Positions 13,901 to 24,959 of a DNA stretch of 64,000 nucleotides are shown here, piece after piece. Position numbers and translations under genes: made by a program. Source of the DNA: Halichoerus grypus (lineage: Eukaryota > Chordata > Mammalia > Carnivora > Phocidae); contig NC_135715.1 of the NCBI RefSeq assembly GCF_964656455.1, positions 78,532,414 to 78,596,413 of the forward strand. Direction: 5' to 3'. Each line of letters opens with the position of its first letter. Position 1 is the stretch's first letter. Below the pieces are notes generated by a model. It saw only the letters and a list, made by a program, of their open reading frames with translations, was not told the DNA's origin and ran no database searches.

Positions 13901-16900
13901 ACTAAGAAGGAAACCGAGGCACCGACAAGGTGAGGGGCTTGTCCAAAGTCTTCCAGCTCACCTGGCCTCATCCCATCCACAGCCCTGCCCGCACAGCATC
14001 CTACAGTTCGGGGATCTTTAACAGCCAGATGCTTCGTCAGTGCTAAATCTACAAGCAGGAAATCCACTGATACCATGTAAAATCTGTTCATCTGGGAGAT
14101 CAGGGAAGACCAGAGAGAGACTCATGGCTTGGAAAAGAATTTGGAAGATAACTTGGAAAAAAAAGCTTTCCCAGAGGGAAAGAGAGAAAGAGAAATTAGA
14201 ATGAGGGCCAGAATTTCTCAAAGGGTTTTATTCTTTTGTCACGGCAAATGCCACACATTCAGTGCAGCTGGGAAATATCTCTTCAAAGGAAAAACATAGC
14301 TCATGCCCACGGGGTGGCTTAACTAGCTTTCCAGGGGAAGCTGCAGAATTTGGGTTCAAAGCCATCTTTGATGTGTCCGTCCTTGGGGCAGGCGGGTGAA
14401 GTGCCTGTGTGCAGAAAGGGTGGAGCCCACCTTGATCTGAAATGAACCAGCTATTGCCATATATTGGTTATGAGGAATAATTCATATCAAAATGTTAGCC
14501 TAGACTATTTAATTCTGGAAGAGTCCTTGGTAGATTATTTTCTCTTTGACCTCATTAATTTAGTGAGCAATGTACTCATTACCATCCTTCAAAATCTTCA
14601 TGTGTCATTTCTGGAAGACAGGCACCGTAAGGAATTTCACTTCGTGGTATGTGTGTTCCTTCCAGGACTTGGCCCAATTCTTCTGTTGGTATTAAGAGTA
14701 CAAACATTCTATTCAGGTGAGGAAATCTGGAAGAGGTGACGATGGAATGAAATATTATCATCATCCCTGGTTACTCTAAGAATGCCAAAGTAAAACCCAG
14801 GCAGTTGAAGAAAATAACTATCAAAGCAAAACGAACGTATCTATTTTCAGAAAGAGAGACTTGAATCCCATGACAATGCTCTATGACAATGCTCTTATTT
14901 TTACTCTGTGAAACACTGATAGGTGCAGTAGAGCCCGCTATATTGAGTAGCTCAGAGAAAAAAAATCCACGCAGTACTTTGGCCAATTAAAGGTCACTTA
15001 TCCATAAAAAGTTTTTGGGGGTTGGGGCGCCTGGGTGGCTCAGTCAGTTAAGCAGTTAAGCGTCTGCCTTTGGCTCAGGTCATGACCCCAGGGTCCTGGG
15101 ATCTAGCCCCCCATGCCCCCAGTCAGGCTCTCTGCTCAGCAGGGAATCTGCTTCTCTCTCTCCCTCTGCACCCACCCCCTAGTGCTCGCTAATAAATAAA
15201 TAAAATCTTTAAAAAAAAAAGTGTTGGGGGGTGGGGTGTACCAACATTTCTTAAACAAGCTGTCTGAACCATGAGTGTCTCGTTTTCTACAACAACGGGT
15301 TTGGTGAGCCGTGCCCCCCACCCGCCCGGCAAGCTGGAGCTGGAGACTTCCCCGGCGGGCAGGCAGGCACTGCTTCTGCCCTATCCGCCTCCCCTGTCCC
15401 TTTCCCCAACCTTCCTTTCTTGAACAGAGCAGTACCAGCACAGAAAGGACACGGCACCTGCGCTGCTACACCATAGATAGATATTCCTTGAAGGCACACA
15501 GACTTTCTTAGTTCTTAAGCCATTTGAATAACCTGTAGATTTGAAGCAGGGACCCAGAAAAAAGTGAACTTGCTAAGGAGAATTATAAACAGGAAAGGAC
15601 ACCCCTCAATTCCAAAGATCACACGGCTGGCCGGGCCTCCCCAGGCGGAAGGGAGGAGGCCAGGCCCGCGGCCGCAGGGGAGAAAGTGGGTTGGCGCGGT
15701 GCTGCCCCCTCTCGGTCACAGTGGACGCAGAGACCCCGTCGAGGCCCCCACCCTGGGAGGAGGATTAGAGCCCGCGCATCCCCAAAAGGCTTCAGAGTGT
15801 GGGGACCACCGTTCTTAGTGCTGGGACACAAATATGCAAATGCATCCCGGGAAAGGGGGGCATTTAAAAGAAAGATAATATTTTAAAAGGGGACTAAGTG
15901 CCGTGGAGATAACTTCAACATTATACAAACTTCCCTCACTTTCTCTGGTTACTGTTATATTCCCTTCACAATTTTACAAATGACATGATGAGGGAAAAGT
16001 GATGTGAACGGTGCCCTGTGAAGGTTCGAGGAAAGCGGCGGGTCTGTAGCTGGGGAGTGGACGCAGCTGTTTCTGCAGTGGGAAAGGGGACTGTGATGGA
16101 CAGTCCCCGGGGATGGGGGGGAAACAGGATGTTTGGGTTAGCTGAACTGAAACGTTAGAGGAGGTGAAGCACAAATATCCTTTTTATTTCAACCTTTCCT
16201 GACGAAAACCTTCCTGAAGCGCAGTGTTGCTAAATATCCGATGATAGATTTATCGGAACATGAAGGTCGTCCCCATAAATGGGCATCGCTGGTCTGGCCC
16301 CGGGGACAGTGGTGACCTTGCCTGACCCACACATGAGCTGGAAGCTGTTGCTGCTGCTGTGCCCCTCTTCCCCCAAAAAGTCACCTGCTGAAAGTTCTGG
16401 TAATAGGGAGTGGTGCCAACTTGGGTTCTGCATGGGAAAGTATCAGCCTGTCCGATCCGGTGCCTGCGCTGTTGGACCCTCCTCCAGCCGTCCTCTGCTG
16501 AGACAGCCTCCGACTGACTGCAAGGCTCCCCTGCCCAGCTACTGGGGGGGGGGGGGCTCACCGCCTCTTCCAACTCCCTGCTGGGGGTCACCTCTATTTT
16601 TAAGTCACTTGTGCTCCCCATGCCCTTTCCTCTCTCTTCTCTCTTTTTCCCTGTCCTGTTATTTCTTCTTTCCATTTATTCCCTTGCTGTTCTTGCTACC
16701 CATGGAGTTGTTTATTGAAAAATAAATTTAGGTAAAGTCTCTTAAATTCACAGGAGGAAAAGAGTTATATAGAAAAGTAGCAAAGCCTAAAATTAAATTG
16801 TTGTGCATTAGTCATATCCTAGAGAAAAGTTATCTTTAGACCATGACCCAAAATTGAAAAATATAAACAATTTAAAAATTACTTAGACTATTGGTAGGTG

Positions 16901-19900
16901 TTTATCTTTGGGGTTTCAACATACATGAGTGATGTGTACCTTTAAACCTTAATGAACCTCAGAGTTCTTACAATGTATTTCTTACTATGTCAATCTGGCT
17001 TAATAAACTTAATGAACAATTACATTGATTTTATTTTTGGCATTTTTGTTTCTAAAGCTTAAGAGAAACAAACATGATGCCACAAAGTAAATAAGAAAAT
17101 ATTTTTATATTCTCAAAGTTGAATGGTGCTTTTCTACTAGCACATTGGTCTGGAGCATGGGCTAGATAGAATCACAGATCCGGGATGAGATCCTGGCTCT
17201 ACCATTTAATGCCTGTCCCCCCACCCAATCCCTTCACGTCTCCAGGCCAAGTTCCTCATCCGTAGCAGCTTAGTTCTGGGGACACAAGGGGCCCCGAGAA
17301 GTGCAGTGTCTCTGCTGTCAGCTCTATGGCCTGTAAGAACAAACAATTCTCTTCAGACCAAAGCTCAGGGAAAATCAAAGGCTGTAGTTTCCTGCTGAGT
17401 TTTGTTTCTTCACTCTCTTTTTCCTCATGGTTGGTGAATTTCCCTTTCTGCTTTCAATTTAAAAATGAAGATGTTTTTGAAATCAGTAATACATGCACAT
17501 GGTAGAAAATTCAAAAGATAGGAAGGAATGAAAAGTAAGTCTCCTTCCTCCTCCGTCCCCAGCTTTCCAGTTCCCCTCCTGATGACAGGCACCATGATAA
17601 CCACGTTCCAAAGATGCCCCTGAGTGTGTGGGGTGGTGTGTGTGTGTACATTTAAAAATAACATATGTATGTTATATAATAGCTTCTCTTTAACACACAA
17701 ATAACACTGTACTGCGCCTTGCCTTGTTGCCCTCTATGTTGGTGATGGACTGGTCTCCTGAGGCAGGTTTACAGCTGCCCCATTCCTCTTTCTGGCGTTT
17801 TATGGCATTTTATTGAACTAGTTGGCTATTGGTGGGTGTTGGGATGGTTTCCAATGCCCTATTGCCACAGTGGAAATGCTTGTACATACATCATTTGGTG
17901 CACAGACAAGTGTGGCTGAAGAAGTAAACCAGCACCTGGAATTGCTAGGTCAAAGAGCGCGTACATTTAAAATGTGGATAGCTAACAGCTGGTTGTCTGG
18001 ACTCATACCCTCTGCTGTATGAGGATGCCTTTTTCCTCACCTCCTTGCCAACAGAGCCTGGTGGGTACCCCCAAAATAAAGAAAGGTTTCTCAGCATCGT
18101 TTTAACATGCATTTCACTTTAGGATGCCTGAAGCTAGGCATCTCTTTGCGTTTCACATAACTGACTCATTTGACCCTCCTTCCCCAGCAACTACCCATGA
18201 CCTTTGTTCCTCCCTTTATTACATCTTTTTCTTATTGGTTTGTAGGAGCTCTTTAGGAAATGAGCCCTTTGTGACATGGGTTGCAAGTATTTTCTTCCAG
18301 TTTCCCCTTGTATTTTTCTAATTTTGTTTTATTGTTTATTTTGCCAAGAAAAAATGGCAGATAATTGTGTAGCTGAATTTATGTCTTGTCTTTTATGGCT
18401 TTGGGGATCTATAAGCTACTAAATAGGCCTCTCCACTCCAACACTGTAAATATAATTGACTGTGTTTTTCATGTGTTTGTGGTTTTATTTTTACATTTAA
18501 ATCTTTCGGTCATTTGGAATTTATTTATTTATTTATTTATTTATTTTAAAGATTTTATTTATTTGACAGAGAGAAAGACAGCCAGAGAGGGAACACAAGC
18601 AGGGGGGGTGGGAGAGGGAGAAGCAGGCCCCCCGCGGAGCAGGGAGCCCGATGCGGGGCTCGATCCCAGGACCCTGGGATCATGACCTGAGCCGAAGGCA
18701 GACACTTAACGACTGAGCCACCCAGGCGCTTATTTGTATATAGAAGTGAGATACAATCATACGTTTTTCCAGTTGGTTACTCAGTTGTCCCAACACCATT
18801 TTGAATGAGCCATCTCTCTTCAAAGTATGAAAAGCCACCTATAATCCAAATTTCTATTTTAAATCCTGTCTTATCCACCTAAGAAGTCCTTTCTGTGCCT
18901 TTCAGTATTTCTGAGAGCGGCAGTCTGTTTCCCCATCCATCTTCCTTAGGAGTTCTCTCTGTTTTTAGCCTTATGTACTACTTCTAATTCCATGCTTATG
19001 GTTGCACAAGTGAGCACACTCTTCCCCCCCAGGCTACACAGGTCCCACGGTGACACCACTAAGAAACCAGTCCTGTCCTATTCTACACACTGCTTTTTGA
19101 AGAGGTTTTGAGCTCCTACGTGAAATGCTTTTTCCAGTCTTCCAGTGACTCAGGAGGCAGTGAGAAGTGATCAGAGGTCAGGAGAGCAAAGAGGCCATCT
19201 CCTGGTGGGAGAAGGCAGGGCCCACTTTATCACCCAGCAATCTGGAGTCCCGGCCCAGGGCCCACCCCTAGAAGACCGTCCTTCGTTCAGAGAGTGTAAG
19301 CCTCCATTTGCTTGCAGGGGGAGCAATTTCATCAGTGTTGCTAAATAATAAGAAAAGTAATGCAGATGATACCATCGTCAGCCACCTGATACAGATGTAG
19401 CTCCTACTCCCAGGCCCAGGTAGCACAAAGGTGCCAAGGGTGGACCTGGGCAGCTAGACCAGGACCGCTCTATACTGTGTGTTGTTCTTTTCCATGACCT
19501 CCTTTAGCCATTCCCTCCTCCCTGCTGCTCTTGGATCTTTCCTAGGAGACACAGGTAAGGTAGTAAGGGCAACTCAATTTACCTTACTATGCAGAATTCT
19601 AGGGCTGACAGCTCCTGATTTGTACTTCAGCCCCAATCGCTCTTCTGAGACCACACTGCCAAGTCAAGCGGGACATTTATACCTGTGCTCCTCTTCGGCA
19701 CATAAAACTCAACAGGTCTAGTACTGAATTTACTTCCCTCCAAAAACTCTCCTCATTCAGTTTCTCCATTTTGCTTAAATACCATCAACAATCCAAGCCA
19801 GAAACGTGGGAGATGCCCAACAGGAGCTCTTGAAAAATCACTGTGTGTTACTCTTCTGCCTTTCAGGCCACAGCCTAGCCTGGGAGACATCTATTTGCCA

Positions 19901-22285
19901 GGAGAGCTTAGAATTCGTTAAAGAAAAATGCAGACTTTGCAGCTTCTGTCTGGAGAAGCCAAGCTGTTGTTTTGAGAGATCTTCCAAGTTTCTTTAATGC
20001 TATTTAGCATACCAAAGGTGTAATATGAGGTTGGAGGAAGAAGGATAATATAAAAGCCCACCCTTTTGGTCTGTGGGAATGATGGGAAGGAAGAGGCAAA
20101 GCAAGAGAATGAAGCCACCAAAATGAATGGCTCAACATGTGTGTCCTGAGGGCATCAGATGAATGACGAGACAGTGAAGGCAGGAGGGAGTCCTGGGCCT
20201 GACTTCCATGGTGGTGGGGAGCTCAGCCACAAGTGAACTTGGTCCTCTGCAGAGTAGCCAGGAAGAGGGAAGCCCCCTGACCAGCAGGTGGAGGCTTGGA
20301 GAAGCCTGGATTAGTTTTAGACAAAATCATTACATTTTCTCTGCATACCTTTTTTTTTTTTTTTTTTTAAGATTTTATCTATTTATTTGACAGAGAGAGA
20401 GAGAGAGAGCGCAAGTAGGCAGAGAGGGCAGGCAGAGGGAGAGGGAGAAGCAGGCTCCCCACTGAGCTGGGAGCCTGACGTAGGGCTCGATCCCAGGACT
20501 CTGGGATCACGACCTGAGCCAAAGGCAGCCGCTTAACCGACTAAGCCACCCAGGTGCCCCTTTCTCTGCATATCTTAATAGCAGTGTGGACCCTCTCCTT
20601 CTCCCTCACTCCCACATATGATCATCATCCACCAAATCCTATCACTTTAACTTCTTTAAGTAATATCTTTCAAAATGACCCTAGTCTCACTTTTTCCACT
20701 GCCCCACTGCCTAAGTTCAGACCCTAACTACCTTTTGCTGGAAGTATGGCGTTCGTCCTGTATCTCCCCTTGGATCCATCCCTCATCAGGTATGCCTTCC
20801 CAAAACACAAAGTGGTCACATGACTTCCTTCATCAAAAAAACATCCTACAGGATACATTTCAAACTCGTAGCATTGCTTTTAAGGCCAAATCTAGTTTCT
20901 GCTCCCCTCTGCAGCCTCCTCTCTTGCCACTCCCAGCCACATAGAAACACACCTGCGCTCGCCATTCTTCCGTCTCTTCCCCCTTGCAATAAGCCACTCC
21001 TTCCCTCTGAAGGACTCTTGTCCTTGCTCTTTCACTGAGGGCTTTTCCACGTCTGTGGCAGTGTGAGGGCTCCCTCCTTGTACCGCGAACTCTGAGCCCC
21101 TTGAAGATGGTGGGACTCAGCAGTTAACAGCAGGGAAGGAGACAGTCATAAATGTGTGCTGGGGACACTCCCACCACACTATTCCCGACACAAGCCCCAG
21201 AACACCCCAGCCTCCCTGCTTTGTGCGTTGTTCCTTTCTTCTGAGCCGACCTCTTTACCAGGCCAATCTCAGAGTTATGTCCATTCTCCAAAATACATTT
21301 CAAATGCCATTTTGATCCCCCTCACCACGTTACACTATCACACACTTATGATTTCCTGTCAAATCATGTTCTGCCTTGTATTATGGTTTCTTTACCAATT
21401 ATCTCCACTCCTCCCTTAGACTATAAGCTCTGAGGATGGGCTTCTGAGGGTTCAATGCTCAACAGTGTCTGGACCACCACCAGAGGCACTCAAAAAATGT
21501 CTGTAGACTGCCACACTAGAACTTCACAGGTCTCCTGTACAAAATTCTATAAAAATTAATGAAGGATCACTTGGCTTGGTCCCTTGTGGAACCCACTGAA
21601 CTATATACCTGACAGATGGGCACTCAAGAAACATCTGTTCCATATTAAATAGTGAAAAGGTAAACAACGGGAAGCAGGTTTCCTTCGAGGGAGGTGATGA
21701 GACCTTTGTGGGAATGAATTACTCCAACCCAGTCTCTGCTCCGCCTCTCCCTACTTGCCCTTCCCCGCTCCATCGGCCCCGCGACCTACCTAGCGTCTCC
21801 CGACCGCCCCGCCCCTCCGCACCTGCCCCACCCCACCTGCCCTCGCCGCTCACTCCCTGTCTGCCACGCCCGACCCCGCCCTCCTCACTACCCACCTCAC
21901 TTTCGCTGGCCCCACCCGCCGCATCCCACCTGCCTCGCCCGGCCCCGCCCCGCCCCGCCCTGCCCTGCCCACCCCACCACCGCCCCGCGGCTCACCTGTA
22001 GGCCCACGGCGACACACTGCGCAGGTTGGTGGGCGGCCGGAAGCGCCGGTCGCCGGGCCTGCCCCCTGCCGGGCAGCTCGCGTTACGCGCCTGCTCGCGC
22101 GGCCCCAGCTGCAGCGTGTGGTGGAAGGCGCCCAGCACGCCCGCCACCAGCCGCCCGTACAGCTGCTCCAGGAGCTCCTCCGGCCGGTCGGCGCAGCCCC
22201 GCGGCCGCGCCGGGCGTCTGCTCGCTCTCAGGGCGCCTGCGGCCCGGCCCGGCGCCAACGCCAGCAGGACGCCGACCACCAGCAT
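4661..22285 (-). CDS. IL17D: Interleukin-17D, complete coding sequence in two exons (join of 21996-22285 and 4661-4979)
   Basis: IL17D is a secreted cytokine of the IL-17 cystine-knot family; known members act extracellularly as dimers. The two exons join in frame (AG + A = Arg97) to give 609 nt including a TGA stop, that is 202 residues, the same length I recall for human IL17D. Residues 1-17 are a hydrophobic signal peptide (MLVVGVLLALAPGRAAG). An Arg/Pro-rich stretch and CADRPEELLEQLYGRL follow. The cystine-knot region carries the YCLCRGC motif (Cys114, 116, 119), Cys149 in ACAGG and the GCTC pair (Cys167, 169); Cys31 and Cys71 lie upstream. N-glycosylation sequons are NAS (Asn68) and NSS (Asn181). 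The start used is the ATG at 22283-22285. A longer in-frame start through an upstream exon is possible and is listed separately. No frameshift or internal stop was seen. The gene lies about 11 kb downstream of the IFT88 3' end on the same strand. Confidence 0.96.
5000..7730. other. IL17D intron sequence without recognised genes
   Basis: A GC-rich patch at about 5370-5480 and 5500-5660 opens several frames on both strands, none with domain-like content. The rest looks like old unclassified intron sequence. Confidence 0.5.
7735..8240 (+). repeat. LINE-2 fragment, sense
   Basis: The C/T-rich text (ctccttcaag-like, catggtccctactgcatac, gaccaattcaaatc) follows the LINE-2 3' half as I remember it. 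It is diverged. Confidence 0.5.
8390..8925 (-). repeat. LINE-2 fragment, antisense
   Basis: The phrases gaatttggatttgatcctgaaggcaa and gtgacccaatcagatgg are diverged forms of the reverse complement of the LINE-2 3' region (typically 'gagtttggattttatcctgag'). Confidence 0.55.
8935..9100 (-). repeat. CanSINE, older antisense copy
   Basis: This is a reverse tRNA-like head (cttaaccaactaagccaccc) with many substitutions and no clear T-rich run, so it is an old insertion. Confidence 0.8.
9101..12660. other. IL17D intron, mostly unclassified
   Basis: I recognise a LINE-2 antisense-like patch at about 10440-10600 and a MIR-like patch at about 10620-10760 (ctcagtttcctcctctgtaa). The rest shows no gene. 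Confidence 0.45.
12680..13225. repeat. Old hAT-type (MER5A-like) fragments
   Basis: The phrases cagaccacctgtgtgagaac near 12690 and cccagagattcagaattcat through agctccccagataattctaa near 13120-13200 resemble MER5A/MER1-type non-autonomous elements. The pieces are diverged and their exact borders are unclear. Confidence 0.45.
13226..15010. other. IL17D intron, one MIR-like piece
   Basis: Bases 13895-13965 (actaagaaggaaaccgaggc, gtccaaagtcttccagctca) are MIR-like. Nothing else is recognised. A duplicated 12-mer ctatgacaatgc occurs near 14880. Confidence 0.45.
15024..15220 (+). repeat. CanSINE, sense
   Basis: This is a full copy ending aataaataaataaaatcttt plus A-run. It carries an 8-bp internal duplication in the head (cagttaag cagttaag). 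The flanks share a degenerate G-rich direct repeat (aagtttttgggggttgggg versus aagtgttggggggtgggg). Confidence 0.92.
15230..17430. other. IL17D intron, low gene evidence
   Basis: GC-rich patches occur at about 15300-15420 and 15610-15800. A guanine run lies at about 16545-16557. A MIR-like fragment at 17150-17280 contains atcctggctctaccatttaa. No coding exon is seen. Confidence 0.45.
17440..18880 (-). repeat. Decayed L1 (L1M type), antisense, split by a SINE
   Basis: The phrases aattgctaggtcaaagagc, ttggtttgtaggagctcttta, tttttacatttaaatctttc and agttgtcccaacaccatttt follow the antisense L1 ORF2 3' end as I know it. The SINE at 18541-18730 interrupts it. Confidence 0.8.
18541..18730 (-). repeat. 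CanSINE inserted in the decayed L1, antisense
   Basis: It has a (ttta)n run, aaagattttatttatttgacag and a reverse head ending ccacccaggcgc. The L1 text continues on both sides. Confidence 0.9.
18881..20335. other. IL17D intron, nothing recognised
   Basis: There is no coding signal and no repeat that I can name with confidence. Confidence 0.5.
20348..20560 (-). repeat. CanSINE, antisense, with target-site duplication
   Basis: A T18 run leads into aagattttatctatttatttg, and the copy ends ccacccaggtgcccc. It is flanked by the 12-bp repeat tttctctgcata at 20336-20347 and 20561-20572. Confidence 0.95.
20610..21520 (+). repeat. LINE-2, sense, including the 3' end
   Basis: The text ttgcttttaaggccaaatct, cttagactataagctctgag and ggcactcaaaaaatgtctgt follows the LINE-2 3' UTR. 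Confidence 0.6.
21720..21990. repeat. C-rich low-complexity tract next to the IL17D donor
   Basis: This is about 270 bases almost without purines on the plus strand, ending in repeated ccccgcccc and ccctgccc units. The nascent IL17D RNA is therefore G-rich immediately after the 5' splice site. Confidence 0.85.
21996..22285 (-). CDS. IL17D: IL17D 5' coding exon (residues 1-97)
   Basis: This exon encodes the signal peptide and the N-terminal half through SVSPWAY plus two bases of Arg97. The donor is TACAG|GTGAGC (intron starts at 21995), a strong GT donor. Upstream of the ATG the frame stays open and a plausible acceptor, tctcgcag|GTCTGG, sits at 22292-22294. The exon may therefore begin at 22291, with GTC TGG preceding the ATG in frame. 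The exon is very GC- and CpG-rich, as expected inside the CpG island. Confidence 0.95.
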
Positions 22286-22658
22286 CCAGACCTGCGAGAC
22301 AGGCCGCGCGCTCAGCGTCCGCGCGCGGCGGAGGAGCCCGCGCCCGCCCGCGCCCGGCCCGCCGCGGTCTGGGAGCCGGTGGGCGCCCCACCCCCGTCGC
22401 GTCGCGGACCGTGAGGCGGGCCCGGAGGATGGGTGCTGACCAGACGGGCCCCCGAGCGCCGCCCCCGCCCGCCCGCCGCCCCCGGGGGCCCCGGGACCCT
22501 GCCCTGCGCCGGCCCGCGCGCCCCGGGCCGCCGCCGCCGCCGCCACCCCGAGCCGGGGGCCGCGCGGGAGGCGGCTGCGGGGTGCGCGTGTGCGTGTGCC
22601 TGCCGGGCTGCTGCGCCCTGGGCTGCGAGTGCCTGTGACGGCCGTCCGCGCCGCTTAC

Positions 22659-22673
22659 CCCCGCACGCGCCAT
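22659..22673 (-). other. IL17D: Candidate upstream IL17D coding segment (alternative ATG)
   Basis: On the minus strand ATG GCG CGT GCG GGG is followed directly by GTAAGC, a good splice donor (intron from 22658). Joining it to the acceptor at 22292-22294 reads M-A-R-A-G|V-W-M-L-V in the IL17D frame, adding 7 residues (209 in total). The ATG context is favourable (G at -3, G at +4). Mouse Il17d, as I recall it, also has a short N-terminal extension ending in VWM, which supports the model. The 5' end of the exon is not defined. It could instead be a non-coding leader exon. Confidence 0.5.
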
Positions 22674-23310
22674 CCCCCGGCGGCGGCGACCTCGACGCTC
22701 CGCGCGCCGCGCCCGGCCGGTCAGCGACGGAGCCTGCGGAGCCCGCGCCTGCGACGCCGGAGCCCGCCGCCCTCAGACTCACGCCCCCACACCCTCGTCA
22801 TCCGCCCGCCTCCCTCCCGCGGGGGCTGCGCGGCCGAGGAGGGGCCGGCGCGGGGTCCCGGCGCGGACAGCTCTGGGTGCCGGCCGTCTTAGAACCGGAC
22901 TGGGCTTGAGTAAGTTCCCTCGGGCGTTGTGTCCTCCGCGGCGCCGGGCGCGCACGGACCAGCCGGCGGCACGAGGTCGTCGCCCGGCTTCACAGGAACG
23001 AGCCGGGGCTGCACCCTGTGCCTCTGGGACTGGAGCACATCTGCCCCCTGATGAAAGGCACTCACCAGTGACCCCGGCATCCCCCCGCTTGTCAGGAGAG
23101 AGCCGCACCACCCGAGGGCTGGCCAGCCGCGTTGATTCGCACCCGGCGAAAGTGGCGGCTTCCGAGGCCCGGGAAGAGCGAGCTCCCGACTGCGTGCTGC
23201 GCGGCGGACGAGGAGGACGAGCCGAGGTGGCGGGACCCTGCACTGGCGCTGGCCTGCCTGGCTGAAGAAGGCCTGGAAGGACCTGGCCTGCAGATCTCCA
23301 GAGCTCCAAA

Positions 23311-24594
23311 GTGGGGCCAACTTTGAGAAGTTAGGGGAGACCGATTTTGGCTCAGGGCAAAAAGATTCTTATAGTAATTAAAGCTCTCCAAGAATAGAAC
23401 AGGCCATCTGGAAAAAGAACGAGCTAAAACCTAGAAGGATTCAGTTCTTTAGGACGACTTCCTCTTCTGAGACTCCATAGTTCAAAGAAATAAATTTATT
23501 AGAGATTTAAAAACTTCTTTTTAATAGGGTGAGAGGAGTCCGTTTCTCCTTTCCCCTCAACACTCATGAAATGAACCTTCTGTGCCTCTTCTAGCAACTC
23601 TAAAATCAAAGTATTAAAATCCCCCAACTTGTATTTCTGTGTCTGTGAGTGGGCATCACTTGGTCTGTTACAATGTTGGAGAATTCCTACTCCATGATAT
23701 CTGTAAGTGCAAGCAGTCTTGTAAAATAATATTCTGTGAATAAATTAAAAGAAATATATTTAAATGAAGGAACTCTATATTATACTTCAAGAACACAAGA
23801 AAACTTGCTCATTTGTTCTACAAATTAATGCTTTTTAGGTGGCAGGCTAATGAATATGGCCATTTTACAGCAGTCATTCTTCAAAAATGAAAACAAAAGT
23901 CATACCAGCTGAAAGTGTAGAAAATAGGTAGTTTATGCCTCCCGGAATGGTTTGAAGCTTTGGTATTTGACTACGTTGGTTGTCTACAAGGTATTTGTCT
24001 ACTTGATTAAATGACATTTTAGTTGTGCTGTGTAGGAAAACACTTTTCCATGCCTTGAACATTGTGTAACTGAAGAGTTTCAGAATTACTGCTAAAAATC
24101 CCACTGAAATCTCCAATTTAAGCAGTTTAAGCAATTTACAGCTCTTGGTGAGTAAACATTTGAGGTTATAAAACTTTTTTCTGACTAGTAAATTGTTCAT
24201 GTTCTCTGTTATCTTTCTGGTAAAATGGGAATAAAGATCATTATTCTAAATACGGCTTATTTTGTATTTGATAAAAAGTGTGGGAGTCTGCTAGGAGAAT
24301 GAGACTATCATCACACTAGTTTTCCTAGGAATACTCAGTATGTCTCATTACAACATCCTTTCGTATGTAAGGTGACACAATTTAATTGTGCCAGGCTGTT
24401 AATTCTGTATGTTTTTCAACAAAATACCTGCTATTGTCTGATAACATGGCAGTTTCTCTCCTTCTCTCTTGATTATCTTGGAAATAGAAAATATTTACTT
24501 CCCAACAGTTTCACCTGAAAACCTCACCTATTTGATAGAACATAAAATTCATCTTTGTTAGACTAGACAGAGTTGAGAAAATTTCTTAGAAACG
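23311..24594. other. AT-rich flank between IL17D and IFT88
   Basis: Base composition changes sharply after the CpG island. No gene or confident repeat is seen. Confidence 0.5.
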
Positions 24595-24602
24595 GGTGCA
24601 AA

Positions 24603-24785
24603 GGGGTGTCTGGGTGGCTCAGTCAGTTAAGCGTCTGCCTTCAGCTCAGGTCATGATTCCAGGGTCCTGGAATCAGTCCCACATCAGGCTCCTTGCTCAG
24701 CGGGGAGCCTGCTTCTCCCCCGCCTGCCACTTCCCCTGCTTTGTGCTCTCTCTCTGACAAATAATAAAAACCTTAAAAAAAAAAA
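24603..24785 (+). repeat. CanSINE, sense, with target-site duplication
   Basis: The head is ggtgtctgggtggctcagtc and the tail is A-rich. An 8-bp repeat ggtgcaaa flanks it at 24595-24602 and 24786-24793. Confidence 0.93.
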
Positions 24786-24959
24786 GGTGCAAAATGTTTT
24801 GTCTAATTTTCCATCTGTTACCCTCAAGTCTGAATGTATGTATGCACATATGAAATAAACATGTTAATAATTAAATCCAAATTTAAGAAAAGTGAGAAAA
24901 AGGCAACCAAGCTCCTCATGTTCCCTTAGAAATAAATGCCTCTCTAGTGCTCTTTACTG

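Larger units (their letters stand above)
4980..21995 (-). other. IL17D: IL17D intron, about 17 kb
   Basis: The intron is bounded by a GTGAGC donor at 21995 and a CTGCAG acceptor at 4980. Its content is SINEs, LINE-2, MIR-like pieces, MER5A-like pieces and a decayed antisense L1. The first 250 bases after the donor are extremely G-rich on the transcribed strand. I saw no additional coding exon in it. Confidence 0.9.
21990..23310. promoter_or_regulatory. CpG island with the IL17D promoter region
   Basis: This is the longest CpG-dense stretch in the window, spanning the IL17D 5' exon and about 1 kb upstream, with many GGGCGG or CCGCCC boxes and no clear TATA box. Transcription of IL17D probably starts somewhere between about 22680 and 22910. 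Long open frames on both strands here come from GC bias and carry no recognisable domain. Confidence 0.7.

Noticed and set aside
22026..23326. Many open frames of 100-196 aa in the CpG island, both strands
   Set aside because: They are Arg/Pro/Ala/Gly-rich translations of CpG-rich DNA with no conserved motif. Only the IL17D frame is supported.
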